From a virus, in IMG/VR virus record IMGVR_UViG_3300006929_000111, positions 1-25,519 of that record: DNA of 25,519 bases; one strand, 5' to 3'. Both the position numbers and the translations under genes were made by a program. Numbering within the stretch: the stretch's first letter is position 1; each line of letters opens with the position of its first letter. The notes beneath the pieces are model-generated. The model did not search any database. It worked only from the letters and a program-made list of their open reading frames with translations, and had not been told where the DNA came from. This document shows, piece after piece, positions 13,342 to 19,587 of this stretch.

Positions 13342-14337
13342 ATTACCCATAGAGTCTTTTAAATATTCAGGCGATAGATGTGCATATTGTTCTGTTGTCT
13401 GAATACTAGCGTGTCCTAACAAAACTTGAACTGTTCTAATAGGTACTCCGTCCATAACTAAGTGTGAAGCAAAAGTATGTCTTAGACAATGAACACCCCA
13501 TTTTCCACGCTTAATACCTACTTTTTTACATATCCTTCTAAACCTAGTTTTTGGCATATCTTTATGTACCCTAGGCAATACATATTCTTTAGTTAAATCA
13601 AATCTATTAAGTGATGCTTGGGCTTCGTCAGTAATCCTGACAAACCTCCATTTACGACTTTTAGTCCTATTACCTGCGGTTGATATAATATAAATAGAAT
13701 TATTTTGTATATCTTCTACTTTTAAATTATAAAACTCTCCCATTCTTAGTCCAGTATTGGCAAGAAATTTCCACCAATGGCTATATAAAGTATCTTCTTT
13801 ATATATTAATTGTAACTCATCCGTTGTAAAGTATTTAGGTGGTCTGCTTTCTTCATTTGGTATTTCTTTAATTTTAAAATTAGGAATTTTATATCCATCT
13901 GCTTTAGCTTGATTAAGTAATGCTCTTAATATAGAAAGTTTTCTATTAATCGTTGCAGTTTTTATTTGACCTTTTTTTAAACCTATAAAACCATTAACAT
14001 CATTAATCGTTATCTCATGTAGCATTAGGTTTTTAAATAGTGGCTCAAAATCAAATAACAAAGTATGTTGACTGGTTTCATAACTGCTTGGGTACTTTAA
14101 TAGGAACTGTATAAGATATGTATTAACATAATCTGAGAAGTGAATTTCTGGTGTTTCGTGGTCATTTTTGAGATAAGTTAATTCATATTCTTTCTTTCTC
14201 ATTTGGGCTTGTGCTTCACGCTTAGAAATATCCCCTAATGACTCTCTTTGTCTTCCAGTAGGGTTAGACTGTGTAGCTAGTCTTAAATCAGAGTAATCTA
14301 GGTAATAATACTTGCCTCTACGATATATCCTAGCCAT
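13330..14337 (-). CDS. int: Tyrosine integrase
   Basis: 335 aa from ATG 14337; a TTG at 14382 in the same frame would add 15 residues, but MARIYRRGKYYYLDYSD is a typical integrase N-terminus. There is an N-terminal arm/SAM-like region, then the catalytic domain with R198 (NTGLRMGE), Lys226/Lys229, H283-x-x-R286 (HCLRHTF), H309 (LLGHAS) and nucleophile Y318 (TEQYAH). This is the full catalytic set. It recombines attP with a host tRNA-Val gene; the attP core lies about 140 nt upstream of the gene. There is no good Shine-Dalgarno, so translation may be weak. Confidence 0.95.
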   Translation of the reverse strand: MARIYRRGKYYYLDYSDLRLATQSNPTGRQRESLGDISKREAQAQMRKKEYELTYLKNDHETPEIHFSDYVNTYLIQFLLKYPSSYETSQHTLLFDFEPLFKNLMLHEITINDVNGFIGLKKGQIKTATINRKLSILRALLNQAKADGYKIPNFKIKEIPNEESRPPKYFTTDELQLIYKEDTLYSHWWKFLANTGLRMGEFYNLKVEDIQNNSIYIISTAGNRTKSRKWRFVRITDEAQASLNRFDLTKEYVLPRVHKDMPKTRFRRICKKVGIKRGKWGVHCLRHTFASHLVMDGVPIRTVQVLLGHASIQTTEQYAHLSPEYLKDSMGNLNL

Positions 14338-14342
14338 AAAAC

Positions 14343-14359
14343 TGTGCCAAATTGTGCCA
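14343..14359. repeat. TGTGCCA direct repeats, candidate integrase arm sites
   Basis: TGTGCCA occurs at 14343-14349 and 14353-14359, 10 nt apart, and again at 14569-14575 on the other side of the tRNA-derived core. This left/right arrangement about the core is what arm-type binding sites would show. Confidence 0.45.
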
Positions 14360-14437
14360 TAATTATCCCCAATTATAGCCAATAAAGACTATTTATGTCA
14401 AATAAGGAATTATAGAGATATAAGTCTTACATACTGA

Positions 14438-14460
14438 AAACCCCTCTATACAAGGGGTTT
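14438..14460 (-). terminator. Hairpin terminator between attP and int
   Basis: AAACCCCT (14438-14445) pairs perfectly with AGGGGTTT (14453-14460) around 7 nt. On the minus strand it is followed by a short T-run. It would end the minus-strand operon that starts at 16940 before it reads into int. Confidence 0.5.
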
Positions 14461-14473
14461 AAAGCGTATTATT

Positions 14474-14526
14474 TGGTGGGCACTATTGGACTTGAACCAA
14501 TGACCTCCGCCTTGTAAGGGCGAGAC
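14474..14526 (-). other. attP: attP core: 3' half of tRNA-Val(UAC)
   Basis: Read on the minus strand, this has an anticodon arm TCGCC-CTTACAA-GGCGG (anticodon TAC = Val), variable loop AGGTC, T-arm ATTGG-TTCAAGT-CCAAT, and 3' acceptor strand ending GTGCCCACCA. The sequence upstream (14527 on) has no D-arm or 5' acceptor strand, so it is not a complete tRNA. Such half-tRNAs next to an integrase are the identity block that rebuilds the host tRNA after integration. Phage genes continue on both sides, showing the unintegrated attP form. Confidence 0.85.
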
Positions 14527-14565
14527 AAACCCTAAAGCACAAGGCTTAATTGGGAAATGAGCCAA

Positions 14566-14814
14566 TTATGTGCCATTTCCTATATCATTTAACTCTTTTT
14601 CTGCATCTTCAAATGCAAATTCTTGAGCCATAGAAATTACTTTATTAACTTCCTCTTTTGGCTGATGAACATACAGCAAATTAAACAAACACGATAATAT
14701 ACCAGCAAAATGTTGAGGAGTAGGATTATCTTGAGTCTTAAAACCTAATTCCTCAATTAAATCTAAAGACAAATCATATCCTTCTTGATAATTTTTTTGT
14801 GTAAATTTACTCAT
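14566..14814 (-). CDS. Unknown small protein next to attP
   Basis: 82 aa from ATG 14814 (an adjacent ATG at 14817 is possible). Helical: NYQEGYDLSLDLIEELGFK and FAGILSCLFNLLYVHQPKEEVNKVISMAQEFAFEDAEKEL. No transmembrane segment is long enough to be certain. It overlaps the upstream 53-aa ORF by up to 11 nt and is last in the minus operon. It lies between attP and the hypothetical genes, where accessory functions often sit. Function unknown. Confidence 0.6.
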   Translation of the reverse strand: MSKFTQKNYQEGYDLSLDLIEELGFKTQDNPTPQHFAGILSCLFNLLYVHQPKEEVNKVISMAQEFAFEDAEKELNDIGNGT

Positions 14815-14968
14815 CATCTAACCTCTCAAAAATTTCATATTGAATTAATTTAACTCTTTCAGCAAATTCTCTCTGCTCATATTTAGATATATCTATCTCA
14901 GATATAAGTTCTGCAAAACGATTAATTTTATTTTGTATATAATAATCTATTACTCCAAGTCTATTCAT
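14807..14968 (-). CDS. 53-aa unknown protein
   Basis: ATG 14968 has AAGGAG 7 nt upstream. Sequence: MNRLGVIDYYIQNKINRFAE, then LISEIDISKYEQREFAERVK and an end LIQYEIFERLDDE. It is predicted to be all-helical and amphipathic. The stop overlaps the next gene start, and the strong ribosome-binding site makes it a real gene despite its size. Function unknown. Confidence 0.6.
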   Translation of the reverse strand: MNRLGVIDYYIQNKINRFAELISEIDISKYEQREFAERVKLIQYEIFERLDDE

Positions 14969-14979
14969 TTTTCTGCTCC

Positions 14980-15219
14980 TTAATCAAAATGTATATGGCC
15001 ACTTAAATGGAAACTTGAACCCCAATCCATGAGCCATCTATCCCAATCATTTCCATCATCAGGTATGACATTAATAAAATCAATATCACTTTTGTCTAAA
15101 TAATCCCCAGTATCTTTAAATATAGCTTCCTCTAATATATACATTTCACCTTCTTGTATAACTGAGGTTGCCTTTACATTTCTAGGTACTAATTCTTCAA
15201 TTTTAGTTTTTTTAATCAT
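14980..15219 (-). CDS. Unknown acidic small protein
   Basis: 79 aa. Basic first ten residues, then acidic: EEAIFKDTGDYLDKSDIDF and VIPDDGNDWDRWLMDW, ending SGHIHFD. The start overlaps the previous stop (TAATG). No family was recognised. Its size, charge and tRNA-adjacent location are compatible with a small inhibitor or DNA-mimic type protein, which is speculative. Confidence 0.55.
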   Translation of the reverse strand: MIKKTKIEELVPRNVKATSVIQEGEMYILEEAIFKDTGDYLDKSDIDFINVIPDDGNDWDRWLMDWGSSFHLSGHIHFD

Positions 15220-15653
15220 TAGTCATCCCCATATTCATAAACAATAAAATCACTGTTGTAACCATCTTCGGGGTCACCTACTAGTGTATGTGTAAATTTT
15301 CTAGGTTTTAATTGGCTTGATAAAAAGTCTGCTATATCTTCAAACACTTCATCATCAACAAACCAAAACTCAATAAAATCTTCAAAACTATTAACCTCAC
15401 AACTGTCTGTTTCACAAGTGCTTTGGTAAATCCATTTATTCGTTTTATTGTCGTATCGAAATTCTGTAGGATTATTTCTAGCAAAATTCTTAAAACTATC
15501 TTGCCAAAAATCACCATTAGGAAACTTTAACGCTGAATTAACATAAGGCTCATCATAATAATCAACATCCCCTGTAGGGGCATCATATTTATCATGAGCA
15601 CCAGTCACCACAGAATATTCAACTGTTCCTGTATGTTCTTCAATTTTTGCCAT
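15219..15653 (-). CDS. Unknown acidic protein
   Basis: 144 aa, strongly acidic and aromatic: TGDVDYYDEPYVNSALKF, NSFEDFIEFWFVDDEVFED, and a C-terminal GDPEDGYNSDFIVYEYGDD. Two cysteines (CETDSC) lie near residue 80. There is no transmembrane or signal segment. It is coupled to neighbours on both sides (overlap with the 75-aa gene and TAATG to the 79-aa gene). Function unknown; the high negative charge is the main feature. Confidence 0.6.
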   Translation of the reverse strand: MAKIEEHTGTVEYSVVTGAHDKYDAPTGDVDYYDEPYVNSALKFPNGDFWQDSFKNFARNNPTEFRYDNKTNKWIYQSTCETDSCEVNSFEDFIEFWFVDDEVFEDIADFLSSQLKPRKFTHTLVGDPEDGYNSDFIVYEYGDD

Positions 15654-15867
15654 TTTTCTGCTCCTCTATTAAGTCTTTAAAAATTTCTCTAAATTGCACA
15701 TCTACACGCCTAGCAAATTCATCTTGATTAAAAACATCAATATATATGCCTTGAACGGCCTTTTTAAATTCTTGTGTCCTATCTTCATATTCAGACACAA
15801 TACATTGGGCAACTGATAAGTCACCCCTTAAATCATCAATAATATTTGCTTCATAAACTTTACTCAT
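15640..15867 (-). CDS. Unknown small protein
   Basis: 75 aa, starting MSKVYEANIIDDLRGDLSVA, then a helical middle (SEYEDRTQEFKKAVQGIYIDVF) and a charged end (FRARR-type DEFARRVDVQFREIF). Its 3' end overlaps the next gene start by 14 nt. It is similar in size and style to other genes in this cluster; several of these helical proteins may be distant paralogues. No function recognised. Confidence 0.55.
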   Translation of the reverse strand: MSKVYEANIIDDLRGDLSVAQCIVSEYEDRTQEFKKAVQGIYIDVFNQDEFARRVDVQFREIFKDLIEEQKNGKN

Positions 15868-16085
15868 TAGTAATCTCCTGTATCACTTAAAAAACCTTCT
15901 AGCTTTTCAACTATGTCTAATTTGCCACAAGCATGACCATATTGAAAAGGTAAATTTGCAGATGCAAGTTCTTTTATTTCTTCCTTGCATTCCTCTTGCC
16001 AAATAGCCACAAAATCATGTAATTTATCAACTATGGTTTCGTTATCCATATTTGGCCAAACTTCAATCTTATGATTAATAATCAT
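15867..16085 (-). CDS. Unknown small protein
   Basis: 72 aa from ATG 16085, which overlaps the stop of the 48-aa ORF (TAATG); an internal ATG at residue 13 is an alternative. Sequence runs MDNETIVDKLHDFVAIWQEE, then CKEEIKELASANLPFQYGHACG and an end KLDIVEKLEGFLSDTGDY. It is helical and acidic. No function recognised. Confidence 0.55.
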   Translation of the reverse strand: MIINHKIEVWPNMDNETIVDKLHDFVAIWQEECKEEIKELASANLPFQYGHACGKLDIVEKLEGFLSDTGDY

Positions 16086-16231
16086 TATTCATCCCCCTCA
16101 TCTTCTACAATTTCAACATTGTAATTATTAAAAAACTTTTCTAAACTAACTCTATCTTGTTGGACAATCCATTCAATGCTTAAATTGTCATCATAAGAAT
16201 AGATAATAAATTTCTTGCTATAAACTCTCAT
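16085..16231 (-). CDS. 48-aa unknown protein
   Basis: ATG 16231 overlaps the upstream stop (ATGA) and has GGAGG just upstream. Sequence MRVYSKKFIIYSYDDNLSIE, then WIVQQDRVSLEKFFNNYNVE, ending IVEDEGDE. A strand-then-helix arrangement with an acidic tail. The overlaps on both sides (ATGA and TAATG) support a real, coupled gene. Function unknown. Confidence 0.6.
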   Translation of the reverse strand: MRVYSKKFIIYSYDDNLSIEWIVQQDRVSLEKFFNNYNVEIVEDEGDE

Positions 16232-16428
16232 TCTTCCTCCTTAATTCCATTTACAATCGCTTCCCTTTTATGTAACTTTTTTGGAAATTCATAAAAAGCA
16301 TATAAAGGCGTAATCAATTTATCTTTTTCTTGTCTAGTTAAATTGTTATTCTGCTCTATACAATCTTCAAGATTGTTAATGTAGTCATTATGAAAAATCT
16401 GATTAGTTTTAAAATAATTTACAATCAT
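16228..16428 (-). CDS. Unknown small protein
   Basis: 66 aa, MIVNYFKTNQIFHNDYINNL followed by EDCIEQNNNLTRQEKDKLI and a basic/aromatic end (AFYEFPKKLHKREAIVNG-IKEEE). Ribosome-binding site AGGAGG 8 nt before ATG. It is coupled to the downstream 48-aa gene by ATGA. No family recognised. Confidence 0.55.
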   Translation of the reverse strand: MIVNYFKTNQIFHNDYINNLEDCIEQNNNLTRQEKDKLITPLYAFYEFPKKLHKREAIVNGIKEEE

Positions 16429-16439
16429 ATTTTTGCCTC

Positions 16440-16940
16440 CTATAATTCAGCTTGATAAAACAATTCATCTGTATTTGGGTTTTTATCAAAAAAACTTTGC
16501 ATTTTTTCACCTAGATACATTCGTGCAATCCATTCATGAATGTCATACATACCACCATTCCACTCTGGAATAAAATCTTCTCGACTTAAAGTGTCAACAT
16601 CACCATCACCAATGTTGTATGTTTCTTTAAGCCATTCTGGAAAAGACTTATATGGTAAGTAGTTATTATTTTTAAAATTATGAGTTTTATGCCATTTTTC
16701 AAGACAATCTTCCCATTCAAAATGTAAGTCATACCAGTTATAGTCTTTATTCTTAATTTTGAAGTCTAAAGCTTTTCTACAAATCTCTATACCTTTAGTT
16801 TTTTCAAAATTCTCTTTACTCAAATAGTATGGAATATAATCAGTTTCTTGAGGCTCTGCCCCAAAAAACTCACCATCATCACTTGATTGTATAGCGAACC
16901 AAAATTTACCTTCTATATCACCATCATAATATCTACCCAT
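16440..16940 (-). CDS. Conserved-looking hypothetical protein (MGRYYDGDIEGKFWF type)
   Basis: 166 aa, first gene of the minus-strand cluster. It starts MGRYYDGDIEGKFWFAIQS, with SDDGEFFG next; proteins beginning this way recur in phage and bacterial genomes without known function. It is rich in Trp, Tyr, Asp and Glu: NWYDLHFEWEDCLEKWHKTH, and WNGGMYDIHEWIARMYLGEK. There is no transmembrane segment. It probably drives the cluster from a promoter in the AT-rich gap at 16941-17268. Confidence 0.6.
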   Translation of the reverse strand: MGRYYDGDIEGKFWFAIQSSDDGEFFGAEPQETDYIPYYLSKENFEKTKGIEICRKALDFKIKNKDYNWYDLHFEWEDCLEKWHKTHNFKNNNYLPYKSFPEWLKETYNIGDGDVDTLSREDFIPEWNGGMYDIHEWIARMYLGEKMQSFFDKNPNTDELFYQAEL

Positions 16941-17268
16941 TTTTACACCTCATTTAATTATATTATTATTATTATTTAATTATATTACTATTATTAAGTT
17001 TATGCAAACCCTTAACAATTATAGGCATCTTATCATCTTATTATTGGTATGTCAAATTAATATACCATTATTATCAATTAACTACTATTATGAATATCTA
17101 TTAAAAGTCAATTACCTTTCTATTACCCTAGTTATTACACTATTAACAATGTATTACAACTTTTTGTATTTTTTTGAGCCTTAAATATTTTTTTTAAATA
17201 AAAGTATATTATCATGGTATATCATGGTATTATATAAACTCATTAAATAAAAACAGAGGTATAAACAA
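16941..17268. other. AT-rich divergent intergenic region
   Basis: About 330 nt, over 80% A+T, with TTA/ATT-type low-complexity sequence (16955-16995). It separates the minus cluster from the plus-strand genes and must hold both promoters. An open frame of 60 codons at 17002 has no ribosome-binding site and only U-rich hydrophobic codons; I do not call it. The plus promoter is given separately. Confidence 0.55.
17205..17233 (+). promoter_or_regulatory. Promoter with tandem ATCATGGTAT repeat
   Basis: TATATT (17205-17210), 17 nt, TATTAT (17228-17233) with an extended TGG before it; the GGTATTATATAA block resembles the late promoters at 18999 and 21136. The spacer is the exact tandem repeat ATCATGGTAT (17211-17220, 17221-17230), a possible operator. 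Confidence 0.4.
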
Positions 17269-17466
17269 ATGGAAAAATATAAAATAATTCGCATGTATTT
17301 CAATGATGAATACCCAACTAGAACTATTAAAAAGGGCTTGACTAAAGAAGAGGCTATGGCACATTGTAATGACATAGAGACATCTTCATCAACTTGCACT
17401 AATTATAGTGGCATAGCTAGAACCAAAAAGAAGGGTGCATGGTTTGACGGCTTTACAACTCAATAA
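17269..17466 (+). CDS. Small conserved phage protein
   Basis: 65 aa. KIIRMYFNDEYPTRTIKKG, then LTKEEAMAHCNDIETSSSTC, ending KKKGAWFDGFTTQ. The layout, an N-terminal strand, a GLT-x-EEA-x-x-HC helix, Ser/Thr-rich turn and W-F-D-G end, recurs in many phage small proteins whose role is unknown. Ribosome-binding site AGAGG 8 nt upstream. First gene of the rightward accessory set. Confidence 0.65.
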   Translation: MEKYKIIRMYFNDEYPTRTIKKGLTKEEAMAHCNDIETSSSTCTNYSGIARTKKKGAWFDGFTTQ

Positions 17467-17489
17467 AGGGGGATATTATGAAAGATTAA
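17467..17489 (+). other. Orphan ribosome-binding site with three-codon minigene
   Basis: AGGGGG, then ATATT, then ATG-AAA-GAT-TAA (17478-17489) encodes Met-Lys-Asp-stop. The same block (GGGGATATTATGAAAGA) starts the real gene at 17863, and close variants start those at 17561 and 18117. It is either a decayed gene start or a functional minigene. Confidence 0.45.
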
Positions 17490-17560
17490 AAGCGGAGAAT
17501 ATATACTTAAAAACCTAAACTAATAATAGATATACTTAAAACAATATAATAGAGGACATT

Positions 17561-17851
17561 ATGAAAAACTTTACAGTAAGATTAAACATATCAATAGAGT
17601 CAAATTTTGATGTAGAGATTGAGGCTGACAGCCATGAAGAGGCAGAACAAATCGCTAAAGATATGATATGGGATGATGAGTTAACAGGTGATATTACTGC
17701 TAACTCTGAGATAACAGATGAAAGGTATGATGCGACTCAAGAATTTGTTTGTTCTAATTGCAATCATCACTTTACAGAGCGTCAAATGACAGATAAAGAA
17801 GCCTGTCCAAAGTGTGATACACCAATACCAGATAATGAGTTACTATACTAA
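17561..17851 (+). CDS. Small protein with C-terminal zinc ribbon
   Basis: 96 aa. N-terminal 50 residues: TVRLNISIESNFDVEIEADS followed by HEEAEQIAKDMI, a strand-strand-helix module common in small phage/plasmid proteins (DpnD/PcfM-like). C-terminal 40 residues: FVCSNCNHHF and EACPKCDTP form a C-x2-C...C-x2-C zinc ribbon. It is probably a nucleic-acid- or protein-binding accessory protein; its target is unknown. It has a good ribosome-binding site (GAGG). Confidence 0.65.
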   Translation: MKNFTVRLNISIESNFDVEIEADSHEEAEQIAKDMIWDDELTGDITANSEITDERYDATQEFVCSNCNHHFTERQMTDKEACPKCDTPIPDNELLY

Positions 17852-17862
17852 TAGGGGATATT

Positions 17863-18105
17863 ATGAAAGAATATAAACTAGAGCCAAAAGAATGGGTAAA
17901 GGAATACGCTCAAAATATTATGGAAGATAAAAATATAAAAATACTTAAAAGATGGAAAGATAATAAAGACTGGTTTTCTGTTAGTCTTGATGATTGCCTT
18001 GATAAACTTGAAGGCAATATCAATCTGTCTAATACTGAAATCATAGAGGCTTTAAAAGAAGGGGCGACTTTACAAAGTTTTAGCGCTCTTTATAAAGCTG
18101 AATAA
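17863..18105 (+). CDS. Unknown small protein
   Basis: 80 aa, MKEYKLEPKEWVKEYAQNIM then helical charged sequence, SVSLDDCLDKLEGNINLSNTE and EALKEGATLQSFSALYKAE. Starts after AGGGGATATT, the shared ribosome-binding block of this set. No family recognised. Confidence 0.6.
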   Translation: MKEYKLEPKEWVKEYAQNIMEDKNIKILKRWKDNKDWFSVSLDDCLDKLEGNINLSNTEIIEALKEGATLQSFSALYKAE

Positions 18106-18116
18106 AGGTGGACATT

Positions 18117-18329
18117 ATGAACTTAGAGCAATTTTTAAAAACTGAATACGATATAAAACCATACTCAAATCTTTATGACTTATCTATGGATATACATTGT
18201 GATGTTGGTTATTCAGAATTGTATGATGATGACTTGCTTAAAGCAATCTCAAACATACAGGGAAAGAAACTATCATCACATGATAAAGAGGAATGGTTCA
18301 ACGCTAAAAATGACTGGGAAAATTCCTAA
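18117..18329 (+). CDS. Unknown small acidic protein
   Basis: 70 aa from ATG 18117, preceded by AGGTGGACATT; a GTG at 18108 lies inside that ribosome-binding block and is less likely. Sequence MNLEQFLKTEYDIKPYSNLY, then acidic DVGYSELYDDDLLKAISNIQ and SSHDKEEWFNAKNDWENS. It is the last gene before a strong terminator. No function recognised. Confidence 0.6.
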   Translation: MNLEQFLKTEYDIKPYSNLYDLSMDIHCDVGYSELYDDDLLKAISNIQGKKLSSHDKEEWFNAKNDWENS

Positions 18330-18347
18330 CAACACCCAAACAATAAG

Positions 18348-18372
18348 CCCCCTTTTTAGGGGGTTTTTTTTC
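18348..18372 (+). terminator. Strong intrinsic terminator
   Basis: CCCCCT pairs with AGGGGG (18348-18353 with 18358-18363) around four Ts, followed by nine Ts (18364-18372). It ends the small-gene operon and isolates the late operon. Confidence 0.92.
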
Positions 18373-19011
18373 GTCCTTAATACTTTGCTTTATTCCATCA
18401 ATTAAAGCCCCTTAAATAGAAGATATAAAGCCCTCAAAAGTAAAGCTATAACACCCTAATAATAGAAGTGTTTGGAGGCTCGCTTAAATCCCCCGTATGT
18501 AGATAAGTAATATAATAGAAGTAAAATATATAGTAATAGAGTAATCGTTCATTATTGGGCGTATTTGATACTTTGAAATGGATAAATATTTACTATCCCA
18601 CGCTCATTTATTCTCATTCTGATTGATTAATACTAGCTATAATGCTTATAAGCCCTTGATATATAGGCGTATTGGTATATATACAAAGCCCCTTTAAAAT
18701 ATTATTGATATGATTACAGACACGGGGGGAGGCTCATTGCTATACTGTGTATAAATTTCTATACCCCTCCCACAAAAAACCAAATTACAAAAATAACCCC
18801 AGAAATTAAACCTATTTACTCATTGTATTAGTCTATATAGCCTTTATAGTATACTTATCTAATATACTTTAGCCCCTATAAGCACTTTTTATAAAATAAA
18901 AAAAGCCTGATTTAAAAGGAAAAAATGAACTTCCCTCACGGGTAATATAAAAAGTGTTATTTTGGTATACCCAGTCTAATTAAATAGTGTAAATCTGGTA
19001 TAATATAAGGC
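18373..19011. other. Long non-coding region before terminase; candidate packaging (cos/pac) site
   Basis: About 640 nt with no plausible gene on either strand. It is AT-rich but dotted with short G/C runs: GGAGGCTC at 18474-18481 and 18728-18735 (the latter inside ACGGGGGGAGGCTC), CCCCTCCC at about 18764-18771, and repeated AAGCCCCTT at 18406-18414 and 18686-18694. In many phages the packaging start lies just before or in the small terminase gene, which starts at 19012. The terS promoter is at the right end. Confidence 0.45.
18976..19004 (+). promoter_or_regulatory. Late promoter for terminase
   Basis: CTAATT (18976-18981), 17 nt, TATAAT (18999-19004), with TCTGG directly before the -10. The same motif stands before portal at 21113-21141. 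Only 7 nt lie between the -10 and the ATG at 19012, so the transcript should start at or just before the AUG. Confidence 0.7.
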
Positions 19012-19431
19012 ATGTCAAAAAAAGAGAAAAGTAAAAGAAAAGGTAATCCTGCTCTTTATAAAGGGATGCCTTCTTTAAACCCTGCGGGTAGACCTAAAGG
19101 CTCGGTTAATAAATATACTGCTTTGGCTCAAGCGTTAATGAGTGAGAATGCTGAAGAGATTGTAGCTACTGTTCTTCAAAAAGCAAAGGATGGAGATGTG
19201 CATTGTTTAAAGATGTGTATGGATAGGATTTTGCCTGTTCATAAAGCAGTAGACCCTAATCGTATGAAGAACGATGCTCAAGTGATTATTAATGTGGCTT
19301 CTATCGAGTCTATAGAGCAGAAGGCTAGTGAGTTTGATAAAGCTGAACTCGTAGAGCCAGAAGAACAAAGTGATGATGAAGTAATTGCTAAGATAGATAC
19401 TTCACCCATGACAGAGAAATTTGTTTCTTAA
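19012..19431 (+). CDS. terS: Terminase small subunit (DUF5681-like)
   Basis: 139 aa. The basic N-terminus KKEKSKRKGNPALYKGMPSL leads into NPAGRPKGSVNKYTALAQAL, the NPAGRPKG signature of DUF5681-type proteins found before large terminases. A helical middle (EEIVATVLQKAKDGDVHCLKM) and an acidic tail follow. Small terminases bind the packaging site and hand DNA to the large subunit. The assignment rests on the motif and on position before TerL. It has no Shine-Dalgarno because its promoter lies 7 nt away. Confidence 0.75.
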   Translation: MSKKEKSKRKGNPALYKGMPSLNPAGRPKGSVNKYTALAQALMSENAEEIVATVLQKAKDGDVHCLKMCMDRILPVHKAVDPNRMKNDAQVIINVASIESIEQKASEFDKAELVEPEEQSDDEVIAKIDTSPMTEKFVS

Positions 19432-19587
19432 ATGAATTGCTGGCATTGTACAACAGAGTTGATTTGGGGTGGCGACCACAGTTTGGAAGAAGATGAATGT
19501 GAGGAATATAAATTGGTAACTAATTTATCGTGTCCAAATTGTGAGGCTTTTGTAGAAGTGTATATGCCAAGAATAGAAGATGGCTGA
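19432..19587 (+). CDS. Small zinc-ribbon protein between TerS and TerL
   Basis: 51 aa. CWHC near the N-terminus (C3, C6), then TELIWGGDHSLEED, and SCPNC near residue 34-38 give a C-x2-C...C-x2-C zinc ribbon. Short proteins starting with CWHC-x-TELIWGGDH are found in phage structural regions, function unknown. It starts immediately after the TerS stop and overlaps TerL by 8 nt, so it appears coupled to the packaging motor genes. Confidence 0.7.
   Translation: MNCWHCTTELIWGGDHSLEEDECEEYKLVTNLSCPNCEAFVEVYMPRIEDG

Noticed and set aside
17002-17184. 60-codon hydrophobic frame on + in the AT-rich gap
   Set aside because: No ribosome-binding site; the hydrophobic residues follow from U-rich codons; it overlaps expected promoters.
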